Below the pieces are notes generated by a model that was not told the origin of the DNA, ran no database searches, and was given only the letters and a program-made list of their open reading frames with translations. Below are positions 1 to 9,154 of a stretch of 17,357 nucleotides of DNA, piece after piece (within the stretch, counting starts at the first letter, position 1; each line of letters opens with the position of its first letter). Location of the stretch: assembly GCA_026461645.1 (NCBI GenBank), contig JAPJMP010000095.1, forward strand, positions 1 through 17,357, written 5' to 3'. Made by a program: the position numbers and the translations under genes. Source of the DNA: Burkholderiales bacterium. GTDB lineage: Bacteria > Pseudomonadota > Gammaproteobacteria > Burkholderiales > UBA11063.

Positions 1-282
1 AGTCCACCAATTATTGTAATAAATAACATTGTTATACACCACATTATTTTTAGGGTTAGCATACACAGTATTAGCATCCCAATTTGGATAATTAGAACAC
101 AATGGTAAAGCTGTTGCACCAAATCTTTGCGTTTGAGCATTACTATTAACGCCATCATTAGCTTGATTTCCATTACTGGATCCGCTGTTACATCCAGTAA
201 GAGCTATACCAGCTACGGTTAAAGCGGCTAGATTAACTTTCTTTAATCCTAGCAGCTTTATGTTAATTTTAGAATAATTCAT
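1..282 (-). CDS. Putative chitin-binding (CBM5/12-like) lipoprotein, N-terminal part only
   Basis: Translating the minus strand from an ATG at 282 gives 94 codons open to the window edge, so the C-terminus is missing. A strong Shine-Dalgarno (AAGGAGAG, 287-294) fixes the start. Residues 1-31 form a lipoprotein signal peptide: K14-K15, a hydrophobic stretch, then the lipobox L28-T29-G30-C31. N32 after the cysteine is not the Asp retention signal, so outer-membrane sorting is expected. A Ser/Asn/Gly-rich linker (about 32-58) follows. Residues 65-94 read Y-P-x-W-x-A-x-T-V-Y, then V-x-Y-N, Y and W-W-T, the aromatic pattern of ChtBD3/CBM5-12 chitin-binding modules. In that family the module usually sits beside a chitinase or other glycan-active domain; here whatever follows lies outside the window. 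I infer a surface or periplasmic polysaccharide-binding role. The lipoprotein call is firm; the ligand is not. Confidence 0.75.
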   Translation of the reverse strand, partial: MNYSKINIKLLGLKKVNLAALTVAGIALTGCNSGSSNGNQANDGVNSNAQTQRFGATALPLCSNYPNWDANTVYANPKNNVVYNNVIYYNNWWT

Positions 283-322
283 AATGCTCTCCTTTTATTT
301 AAAATAATAATATTTGTTCTCA

Positions 323-328
323 ATTATA
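323..328 (-). promoter_or_regulatory. Candidate -10 box for the CBM-like lipoprotein gene
   Basis: A perfect TATAAT on the minus strand lies about 40 nt upstream of the ATG at 282. No good -35 hexamer sits at 16-18 bp, so this is weak as a lone sigma70 promoter. It may depend on an activator at the palindrome just upstream (362-381). It lies inside a short CTCAA...TTGAG inverted repeat (319-346). Confidence 0.35.
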
Positions 329-361
329 TATTGTATGTTATTTGAGTTTTATTTTATATTA

Positions 362-381
362 GGATTTTGCATGTAAAATCC
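362..381. promoter_or_regulatory. 20-bp near-perfect palindrome, candidate operator
   Basis: Positions 362-381 form two contiguous 10-bp half sites (GGATTTTGCA / TGTAAAATCC) that are complementary at nine of ten positions; the only exception is 369/374. It ends 80 nt upstream of the lipoprotein start at 282 and sits just upstream of where a -35 would lie for the TATAAT at 323-328. No T-run follows on either strand, so it does not look like a terminator. The shape fits a site for a dimeric regulator; which one is unknown. Confidence 0.45.
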
Positions 382-544
382 CGAGGTAAATGTCGATTTT
401 TGGCAATTAGTCCAGATATTGCATTGATGATTAAAAAAGATTAGAAGATATTATTAAGGAAAGTTTTATTACAATAAATTTTTATGTACAGTAGCATAAC
501 TAAATTGGTTTTTATAGTCGCTTACTGCACATTCAAAATTATAT

Positions 545-1615
545 TTATTTAACTATTTTGTATTGAGAAATTGTAGCAGAGTCTTCATTAGAGACATATA
601 GATAATTTCCATCGGAACTTATAACTACTCCAGCTGGACCAAAGTTATCATTTCCTACTGCAATATTTTGTAATGAATATAATTTGCCACTAGTTTTATT
701 GCGATTAAATGCTTCAACCGTATGACTATATAAATTGGTAACATAGACATTATCCCCATTAGGACTAATAGTTATTCCCGATGGTCCAGCTCCTGTGGTT
801 GAAACTATTTGGTATGTATTTAGTAGCCCACTATCAGTTCTAACAAATTCGAATACCGTATTATCACCGCGATTAGTAGCATAAACATAATTACTGTCAG
901 AACTTATGGCGATTCCATATGGTAAATGTCCTGCGGCAATAGTTGCTGGAGATAATGATTCTAATTGGCCATTACTTGCAATGCTATATTGCGATAGTGT
1001 ATTGTCGCCTTCATTCGAAATATAAGCAAAATTTCCATTTGGTGTTATTGCTATTGTTACTGGATGTTCTCCTGTTGCAATTGTTGCAGGAGATAATGAT
1101 TCTAATTGGCCATTACTTGCAATACTATATTGTGATACTGTATTATCGTTGTAATTAACAATATAAGCATAGCTTTCATTTGAACTTATGGTTATTCCAA
1201 TTGGGCCATTTCCAGTGGCAATTGTTGCAGGAGATAACGATTCAAATTGACCATCACTTTCAATATGATATTGAGAGACTATATTGCTGCCATAATTAGT
1301 AACGTAAGCATAACTTTCATTTTTAGTTATTGCCATTCTACCTGGTTCTTCTCCAGTTGCAAATGATGCTTGATAAACTAAAAGACCGTTTTCATCACGG
1401 CTAAATTCAGATATTGTATTACTCTCAGTATTGATAGTATAAACATAATTATCATTGGGTGTTATGCTAATTGCACTAGGTCCTGCTCCTGTTGCAATAG
1501 TACCTAAAAAGTATAATTTACCTGATTGTTGTGGTACCCGTCCAATAGAGTTACAACCTGATAATACGATACCAAATAATGCAATTTTAACAATAGTTTT
1601 TATGTGAAATTTCAT
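545..1615 (-). CDS. Putative lipoprotein with seven YVTN-type beta-propeller blades
   Basis: 356 aa. The ATG at 1615 has AGGAAG upstream. Residues 1-21 are a lipoprotein signal peptide with lipobox L18-S19-G20-C21; N22 suggests outer-membrane sorting. The rest is a tandem of about 47-residue blades, each with a [YFN]-x-Y-[VIT] strand motif. I count seven, near residues 57, 102, 149, 196, 243, 289 and 338, which fits a closed seven-bladed propeller of the YVTN/lactonase-like superfamily. Blades are also linked by ATIATG-x-x-P motifs, and two carry the identical segment SQYSIASNGQLESLSPATIA. The family includes 6-phosphogluconolactonase-like enzymes and many surface or S-layer binding proteins. 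I see no case for an enzyme here, and a secreted lipidated form favours a binding or scaffold role. The gene has its own 150-nt upstream spacer and is probably transcribed apart from thiD. Confidence 0.85.
   Translation of the reverse strand: MKFHIKTIVKIALFGIVLSGCNSIGRVPQQSGKLYFLGTIATGAGPSAISITPNDNYVYTINTESNTISEFSRDENGLLVYQASFATGEEPGRMAITKNESYAYVTNYGSNIVSQYHIESDGQFESLSPATIATGNGPIGITISSNESYAYIVNYNDNTVSQYSIASNGQLESLSPATIATGEHPVTIAITPNGNFAYISNEGDNTLSQYSIASNGQLESLSPATIAAGHLPYGIAISSDSNYVYATNRGDNTVFEFVRTDSGLLNTYQIVSTTGAGPSGITISPNGDNVYVTNLYSHTVEAFNRNKTSGKLYSLQNIAVGNDNFGPAGVVISSDGNYLYVSNEDSATISQYKIVK
951..1382. repeat. 141-bp tandem coding repeats (propeller blades)
   Basis: Inside the propeller gene the DNA repeats with a 141-bp (47-codon) period. 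Positions 951-1007 and 1092-1148 match at 53 of 57 bases, including 32 identical in a row. A third, more diverged copy begins at 1233, again 141 bp on. Conservation at the DNA level, synonymous positions included, suggests recent duplication or gene conversion of blades. The outer boundary given is approximate. Confidence 0.8.
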
Positions 1616-1695
1616 ACAATCTTCCTAAATAAATTTACAATCAATTGAATGCAATGTGTCTAATTTTTACCATTAGCGATTAACAATAAACACCT

Positions 1696-1701
1696 ATTAT
1701 A
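1696..1701 (-). promoter_or_regulatory. Candidate -10 box for the beta-propeller lipoprotein gene
   Basis: A perfect TATAAT on the minus strand sits 81 nt upstream of the ATG at 1615, in the 150-nt spacer after thiD. No convincing -35 is seen at 16-18 bp. Such hexamers arise easily in AT-rich DNA, so this is only a candidate. No rho-independent terminator for thiD is visible in the same spacer. Confidence 0.3.
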
Positions 1702-1765
1702 TCAAAAAGTTAGTGATAATAGTGGAGAATAATATTCATAGTCGAACAAATTTAGTGTCAGTAAT

Positions 1766-2581
1766 TTAAAATTTAGAATTTGTAAAATTTAAATTAACTA
1801 AATGATTTACTGGTCCTTTACCTTGACCAATTTTTTCATGTTGAAATGATTTAAGAGCATTAGTTAAATACTCTTTAGCATTAACACAACTTTGTTTAAT
1901 AGGTAAACCAAGGGCCAAATTAGCGGCAATTGCTGCCGATAAAGTACATCCTGTCCCATGAGTGTTATTAGTATCAATTCTAGTTGCTTCAATCCAGTAC
2001 TCTTCGACTTGATTCATAAACAAATCAGCACAGTTATTCCCAGCTAAGTGACCACCTTTAACTAAAATATTGGCACAACCAAAATTTAACATATTTCTGG
2101 CCGCTTGTTGCATTTTATGTTTAGTATTAATCGTATAGCCACATAACGTTGATGCTTCATCTAAATTAGGGGTAATAATTGTGGCTAAACTTATAATTTC
2201 ATTAATTAATGGTTCAATAGCATCATGGTTTAAAAGTTTATCATTACTTTTAGCCAGCATAACCGGATCAACAACAATTGGAATATTATTGGCATAGCGG
2301 CGTAAAAATTTACCAACACTATATACTACTTCTTTATTAAATAGCATACCAATTTTTATTACATCTGGAGTTATATCATCAAATATACTAAATAATTGTT
2401 GATTAATAGCTTCAATAGGTAAGGCAAAACAGTTGCTTACCCCTTTGGTATTTTGTATGGGTAATGCGGTTAGCACTGTCATTCCATAGCAGCCAAAAGC
2501 AGAAAATGTTTTTAGGTCAGCTTGAATCCCAGCACCACCTGAACCATCAAAACCTGCAATAGTTAAAGCCTTTTTAAGCAT
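1766..2581 (-). CDS. thiD: Hydroxymethylpyrimidine / phosphomethylpyrimidine kinase ThiD
   Basis: 271 aa, the usual length for the ribokinase-fold ThiD, which phosphorylates HMP and then HMP-P to HMP-PP, the pyrimidine substrate of ThiE, in the cytoplasm. Visible hallmarks are the substrate-binding segment GSGGAGIQAD (13-22), VDPVM (104-108), LVKGGH (173-178), and the anion-hole and catalytic loop HGTGCTLSAAIAA (208-220) with Cys212, the equivalent of the conserved family cysteine. PVNH near the C-terminus is also typical. The ATG at 2581 lies 15 nt after the thiM stop, with GGGAA upstream. It is the last gene of the thiamine block. Its kinase activity serves both ThiC-made HMP-P and salvaged HMP. 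Confidence 0.96.
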   Translation of the reverse strand: MLKKALTIAGFDGSGGAGIQADLKTFSAFGCYGMTVLTALPIQNTKGVSNCFALPIEAINQQLFSIFDDITPDVIKIGMLFNKEVVYSVGKFLRRYANNIPIVVDPVMLAKSNDKLLNHDAIEPLINEIISLATIITPNLDEASTLCGYTINTKHKMQQAARNMLNFGCANILVKGGHLAGNNCADLFMNQVEEYWIEATRIDTNNTHGTGCTLSAAIAANLALGLPIKQSCVNAKEYLTNALKSFQHEKIGQGKGPVNHLVNLNFTNSKF

Positions 2582-2596
2582 AGTTGTTGTTTCCCG

Positions 2597-3368
2597 TTAA
2601 ATTAATTTATTTTGAATAAAATTCCAATTGGGGGCATATAAATTATCAATAAATTCAACTTTAAATTGTGCCGGTGTTTTAGTTTGTTGCGCAACATGTT
2701 GCGCGCATAATGTATATAATTTAACACCTAATTCTGCTGCTTGATGATAGTTTGAATTAATTGCCGCAAACGCAGCAACAACAGCAGATAAGCAACACCC
2801 CATACCAGTAACTTTGGTCATAATTTCTGCACCAAAATTATTAGTACTAAGAGTATGGGAATCAATTATTAAGTCAGTTTTACCCGTTACCACCACAGTA
2901 TTATTAAATTTATTAGCTAAATTTTGCGCATAATTTTGAGCATTTTCGCTAGTATGAAGACTATCAACTCCAGCAGTAGTCGATAAACTTCCTGCAATAG
3001 CCATTATTTCGCTAGCATTGCCACGAATAATGGTGGCCTTAGGTGCGATTAAAGTAGCTAATTTAGTACGTGATGTTGACGCTCCGGCACCAACTGGATC
3101 TAATATTATAGGAATTTTTTTAGCTTCTGCGTACTTAACGGCATTTAGTGCTAATTGGCTAAAATTTGCATCAAGTGTTCCAATATTAATATTAAGACTA
3201 CTTGAAATTGCAATTAGCTCTTCCAGCTCATTTATATCATTTGACATAATGGGAGATGCTCCAAGCGCTAAAAGAGTATTTGCCATAAAATCTTGAGTAA
3301 CAGAATTAGTTAAATTTAAAATAATCGGTTTGTGCTGTCTAAGTTGATTATAACTGTTATATAAAATT

Positions 3369-3382
<14 letters not shown>
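2597..3382 (-). CDS. thiM: Hydroxyethylthiazole kinase ThiM
   Basis: 261 aa, normal for ThiM, the ribokinase-fold enzyme that phosphorylates 4-methyl-5-(2-hydroxyethyl)thiazole to THZ-P, a salvage route to the thiazole half of thiamine. Seen: NSVTQDFMANTLLALGASP (26-44), ILDPVGAGAS (93-102), IRGNASEI (119-126), VVTGKTDLI (164-172) and the catalytic loop VTGMGCCLSA (191-200), where Cys196 matches the family cysteine. The start is a GTG at 3382 with AAAGGAAC just upstream. It overlaps the end of thiE by 14 nt, so translational coupling is likely. A salvage kinase beside thiC suggests that the cell makes its own pyrimidine but can scavenge thiazole. Confidence 0.96.
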
Positions 3383-5635
<2,253 letters not shown>

Positions 5636-5658
5636 TTAGAAATGTTGACTAAAATTTG

Positions 5659-6771
5659 TTATAAAAATTTTTCGGCGTTAATGTACTTTAATTTTAAAGC
5701 ATTAGCCACAGCTTGATGGGTAATTTCACCTTTACAAACATTAAGGCCATTTTTTAGATGGCTATCATTTAGTAATGCTTTTTTCCATCCATTATTTGCT
5801 AGATTTAAGATATACGGTAAAGTAGCATTAGTTAAAGCTAAAGTAGAGGTTCTAGCTACAGAACCAGGAATATTAGATACACAATAGTGAATTATATCAT
5901 CAACAATATAAGTTGGTGATTCATGTGTAGTTGGCTTAGATGTTTCAAAACATCCGCCTTGATCAATCGAAACATCAACAATTACAGTTCCTTTTTTCAT
6001 CAACTTTAACATCTTACGCGTGATAATTTTAGGGGCTGCTGCACCAGGTGTTAAAACTGCACCAATAACTAGATCAGCTGATTTAATCGCATCGGAAATA
6101 TTTAAGTTATTACTATATAAGGTTTTAATTTTGCCATTAAAGGTTTGATCAATTTGAGTTAAGCGGTTTAAACTTCTATCTAAAATGACTACATCAGCAT
6201 TGAGGCCTAAGGCCATGCGTGCAGCATTAATGCCAACCACACCGCCACCAATTATTACTACAGATGCAGGCTTTACTCCAGCTGTACCACTAAGTAAAAC
6301 ACCTGGTCCTCCAGCTTGTTTGCATAAAGCATTTGCTCCAGCAATAATTGAAACTCTACCTGCGACCTCTGACATAGGTGCTAATAAAGGTAAAGCACCA
6401 CTATCACTTGTAACTGTTTCATATGCTATAGCTATACATTTAGAGGCAATTAATGCCTTGGTTTGTTCAAGATCGGGAGCCAAATGTAAATAAGTAAAAA
6501 GAATTTGATTAGCTGATAATAAACTATACTCTGACTTTTGTAATTCTTTAACTTTAACAATCATTTCACTTTTAGCAAAGAGTTCCTTAGCCGTATTAAC
6601 AATTTTAGCTCCAGCTGCTTCATAATCTGCGTTAGAAAATCCAATTGCAACCCCAGCATTTTTTTGCATTAAAATTTTATGCCCATGACCTACTAATTCA
6701 TCAACTCCAGCAGGCGTCATACCTACTCTGTATTCATGGTTTTTAATTTCTTTAGGCACACCAATAATCAT
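5659..6771 (-). CDS. ald: Alanine dehydrogenase (NAD-dependent)
   Basis: 370 aa, the standard length. It catalyses reversible NAD-linked deamination of L-alanine to pyruvate and ammonia. Residues known from characterised alanine dehydrogenases fall at the same numbers: Arg15 (pyruvate binding), Lys75, His96 and Asp270. The NAD-binding glycine motif IGGGVVG is at 174-180, with the adenosine-binding Asp (VVILDRS) 18 residues on. The N-terminus MIIGVPKEIKNHEYRVGMTP is characteristic and separates it from lysine-forming saccharopine dehydrogenases and from transhydrogenase alpha subunits, which are longer. The ATG at 6771 is preceded by TGGAGAA, 14 nt after galU. It sits 44 nt upstream of thiC with no terminator between. 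Alanine-derived pyruvate could feed the PEP synthase encoded upstream; that link is my inference. Confidence 0.96.
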   Translation of the reverse strand: MIIGVPKEIKNHEYRVGMTPAGVDELVGHGHKILMQKNAGVAIGFSNADYEAAGAKIVNTAKELFAKSEMIVKVKELQKSEYSLLSANQILFTYLHLAPDLEQTKALIASKCIAIAYETVTSDSGALPLLAPMSEVAGRVSIIAGANALCKQAGGPGVLLSGTAGVKPASVVIIGGGVVGINAARMALGLNADVVILDRSLNRLTQIDQTFNGKIKTLYSNNLNISDAIKSADLVIGAVLTPGAAAPKIITRKMLKLMKKGTVIVDVSIDQGGCFETSKPTTHESPTYIVDDIIHYCVSNIPGSVARTSTLALTNATLPYILNLANNGWKKALLNDSHLKNGLNVCKGEITHQAVANALKLKYINAEKFL

Positions 6772-6785
6772 TATGATTTCTCCAG

Positions 6786-7658
6786 TTATTTGATATTATT
6801 TAAAAATAATTTAAAATCTTTACCAGTCTCGACATGTTTTAAGCCGAAACTGACAGTAGCCTTTAAATATCCAAGTTTAGAACCGCAATCGTATCTTGTA
6901 CCATGAATAATTTGAGTAAAAATTCCTTCATAATCAAGTAAAGAAGAGAGTGCATCAGTTAGTTGAATCTCATTGCCTACGCCTTTTGCCGTATTGGCTA
7001 ATTCAATAAAAATTCGCGGAGTTAGAATATAACGTCCAATTACAGCAAGATTTGATGGTGCTTGGCCAAGTTTGGGTTTCTCGACAATATATTCTACTTT
7101 AGGTAGTTTAGTTTTTTCTTGCGCAATTTTAACAATGCCATAGGAGGAAACCTCACTTGGATCAACTTCGTATAATCCAAGTACTGATGAACCAGTTTTA
7201 TTATAAATTGATAGCATTTGTGTTAGCGCCCCAGGATTAGCATCAAGTAATTCATCGGCTAAAATAACAGCAAATGGTTCATTACCAATTACAGATCTGG
7301 CACATAATACGGCATGCCCTAAACCTAGAGCTTCGGATTGACGTATAAAAATGCAATTAACATTAGCCGGTAAAATATTTTTAGTAATTTCAAGCATTTG
7401 AGTTTTATTTTTTAAAGCTAATTCATTCTCTAATTCATATGCTTTGTCAAAGTGGTCCTCAATTGCTCTTTTATTGCGCCCGGTAATAAAAATTAAATCA
7501 GTAATTCCAGCAGCAACAGCTTCTTCAACGGCATATTGAATTAGCGGCTTATCAACAATTGGTAACATTTCCTTGGGAGATGCTTTGGTTGCTGGGAGAA
7601 ACCTGGTACCTAATCCAGCAACCGGAAATACAGCTTTAGTAATTTTAGGTATTACCAC
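6786..7658 (-). CDS. galU: UTP-glucose-1-phosphate uridylyltransferase GalU
   Basis: 290 aa, typical for bacterial GalU, which makes UDP-glucose from glucose-1-phosphate and UTP for surface glycans and galactose metabolism. The N-terminal nucleotide-binding signature is clear at residues 12-31 (P-V-A-G-L-G-T-R-F-L-P-A-T-K, then S-P-K-E-M). VDKPLIQYAVEEA (35-47), the LADELLD metal-binding segment and the VEKP motif are also present. The start is a GTG at 7658, three nt beyond the yggX stop. Its GGAG lies in the last codons of yggX, so the two genes must be co-transcribed and are probably coupled. No upstream ATG is available without running into yggX. Confidence 0.96.
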   Translation of the reverse strand: MVIPKITKAVFPVAGLGTRFLPATKASPKEMLPIVDKPLIQYAVEEAVAAGITDLIFITGRNKRAIEDHFDKAYELENELALKNKTQMLEITKNILPANVNCIFIRQSEALGLGHAVLCARSVIGNEPFAVILADELLDANPGALTQMLSIYNKTGSSVLGLYEVDPSEVSSYGIVKIAQEKTKLPKVEYIVEKPKLGQAPSNLAVIGRYILTPRIFIELANTAKGVGNEIQLTDALSSLLDYEGIFTQIIHGTRYDCGSKLGYLKATVSFGLKHVETGKDFKLFLNNIK

Positions 7659-7661
7659 AGT

Positions 7662-7895
7662 TTATTCTCCAAATAAATAAAACTGCATTTGTTGGCGCAA
7701 ATAATTACGCGCAGATGCCTCAGCCAAATTTAATCTATTTTCATTAATTATCATAGTTTGTTGATTTAACCAAGCACTCCAAGCTTCTTTAGAAATTGAA
7801 GCAAATATTTTTTTACCTAAATCTCCAGGTAATGGCGCAAAATCAAGTCCTTCTAACTCTTGCCCTAACTTTACACAATATACAGTTCTAGTCAT
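7662..7895 (-). CDS. yggX: Probable Fe(2+)-trafficking protein YggX
   Basis: 77 aa. The sequence follows YggX throughout: M-T-R-T-V-Y-C with the conserved Cys7, [17 protein letters not shown] (14-30), [18 protein letters not shown] (35-52) and a C-terminal [11 protein letters not shown]. YggX is a small cytoplasmic protein linked to protection of iron-sulfur clusters from oxidative damage and to labile iron handling. Members are commonly about 90 residues; this one ends right after the F-L-F-G-E helix and lacks the usual short tail. The ATG at 7895 is preceded by TATAGGA, 8 nt after fabF. In many genomes yggX sits next to mutY, which is not the case here. Confidence 0.93.
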   Translation of the reverse strand: MTRTVYCVKLGQELEGLDFAPLPGDLGKKIFASISKEAWSAWLNQQTMIINENRLNLAEASARNYLRQQMQFYLFGE

Positions 7896-7903
7896 ATTAA
7901 TTC

Positions 7904-9136
7904 CTATACAATTTTTTTAAAGGCGATAGTTGAATTAACCCCACCAAAGCCAAAAGAGTTTGATATGGCCACATTAATGGTTTTATTTTTAGCCGTGTTA
8001 GCCGTGAAATCAAGGTCACATGCTTCATCTTGATTAAATATATTAATTGTTGGAGGTACAATATTTTCCTTTATCGCTAATACTGTAAATATTGCTTCAA
8101 CAGCACTTGCCGCTCCAGGTAAATGCCCAGTCATTGATTTAGTTGAACTAATTGATAAAGATTTGGCATGTTGATTAAAACAAGCCTTAGTTGCATTCGC
8201 TTCATTTAAATCACCAAGCGGAGTTGAAGTCCCATGCGCATTAATATAATCAACCTCATCTACATTAATTTCAGCATTATTTAAAGCATTTTGCATACTT
8301 CTTAATGGCCCATCAACACTAGGGGCGGTTAAATGAAAAGCATCTGCAGTGGCAGCATAACCAACCAATTCAGCATAAATTTTAGCGCCACGTTTTTTAG
8401 CATGCTCATATTCTTCTAACACTAAAACAGCACTACCTTCACCAATTACAAAACCATCACGTTCCTTATCCCATGGTCTAGAGGCGGTTTTAGGGTCATC
8501 ATTTCTGGTTGATAAAGCGCGACAAGCATTAAATCCAGCTACACCAACTTCACACACAGGAGCCTCAGCTCCACCAGCTAATATAATATCAAATTCGCCT
8601 TGCTGTATATAGCGTAATGCATCTCCAATGCAATGGTTACCAGTGGCACATGCACTTACAATTCCGTAATTTACACCCTTGTAACCATATTTAATCGATA
8701 AATTTCCTGCCACCATATTACCAATTGCACCTGTAATAAAAAATGGAGAAACTCGTCTTGGTCCCTTTTGTGTTAGTTCTATTGCTGTATTTTGAATTGA
8801 CTCCAAACCTCCGATACCAGAACCGATTATAATACCAACGCGATTTTTATCAATATTACTATTTTCGATTCCAGAATCAATTACTGCTTGACTTCCAGCC
8901 ACAAGGCCATAACGAATAAATAAATCCATGCGGCGTGCATCTTTATCATCAATAATTCCTTCATAAGAGAAATTCTTAAGCTCGCCAGCAAATTTAGTTG
9001 CATGATTAGTTGTGTCAAATCTAGTTATATTATCTATACCACTAATTCCATTAGTAATATTATTCCAGGCTGATTTAACATCATTACCAACAGGGGAAAC
9101 AATCCCCATTCCAGTTACAACAACTCTTTTTTTCAT
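7904..9136 (-). CDS. fabF: 3-oxoacyl-[acyl-carrier-protein] synthase II (FabF)
   Basis: 410 aa, the normal length for FabF. It condenses malonyl-ACP with acyl-ACP in each elongation round of fatty-acid synthesis. The full Cys-His-His triad is present: Cys163 (VSACATGNH), His301 ([11 protein letters not shown]) and His338 ([12 protein letters not shown]). [10 protein letters not shown] near the C-terminus is also typical. The ATG at 9136 has AAGGA upstream, 18 nt after ppsA; the stop is TAG. FabF is preferred over FabB from the overall pattern and the KSMTGH context. The gene is not beside acpP or other fab genes here, an unusual place for it, but the protein looks complete and functional. Confidence 0.95.
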   Translation of the reverse strand: MKKRVVVTGMGIVSPVGNDVKSAWNNITNGISGIDNITRFDTTNHATKFAGELKNFSYEGIIDDKDARRMDLFIRYGLVAGSQAVIDSGIENSNIDKNRVGIIIGSGIGGLESIQNTAIELTQKGPRRVSPFFITGAIGNMVAGNLSIKYGYKGVNYGIVSACATGNHCIGDALRYIQQGEFDIILAGGAEAPVCEVGVAGFNACRALSTRNDDPKTASRPWDKERDGFVIGEGSAVLVLEEYEHAKKRGAKIYAELVGYAATADAFHLTAPSVDGPLRSMQNALNNAEINVDEVDYINAHGTSTPLGDLNEANATKACFNQHAKSLSISSTKSMTGHLPGAASAVEAIFTVLAIKENIVPPTINIFNQDEACDLDFTANTAKNKTINVAISNSFGFGGVNSTIAFKKIV

Positions 9137-9154
9137 ATCACAATCCTTGAGTAA

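Noticed and set aside
362..381. Rho-independent terminator for the propeller gene
   Set aside because: The stem is followed by mixed A/T sequence rather than a T-run, and it lies over 160 nt beyond the stop at 545.
943..1158. Plus-strand open frame within the propeller gene
   Set aside because: It is antisense to the repeated blades, its peptide is a low-complexity Leu/Ile-rich shadow, and there is no ribosome-binding site.
951..1382. CRISPR-like array
   Set aside because: The 141-bp period is in-frame coding for propeller blades, with no short constant repeat plus variable spacer.
1691..1730. Hairpin with CTATTAT/ATAATAG arms as a thiD terminator
   Set aside because: The stem is only 7 bp and AT-only with a 15-nt loop, and no T-run follows it.
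6185..6493. Plus-strand open frame opposite ald
   Set aside because: The reverse strand encodes the conserved NAD-binding core of alanine dehydrogenase; the antisense frame resembles no family.
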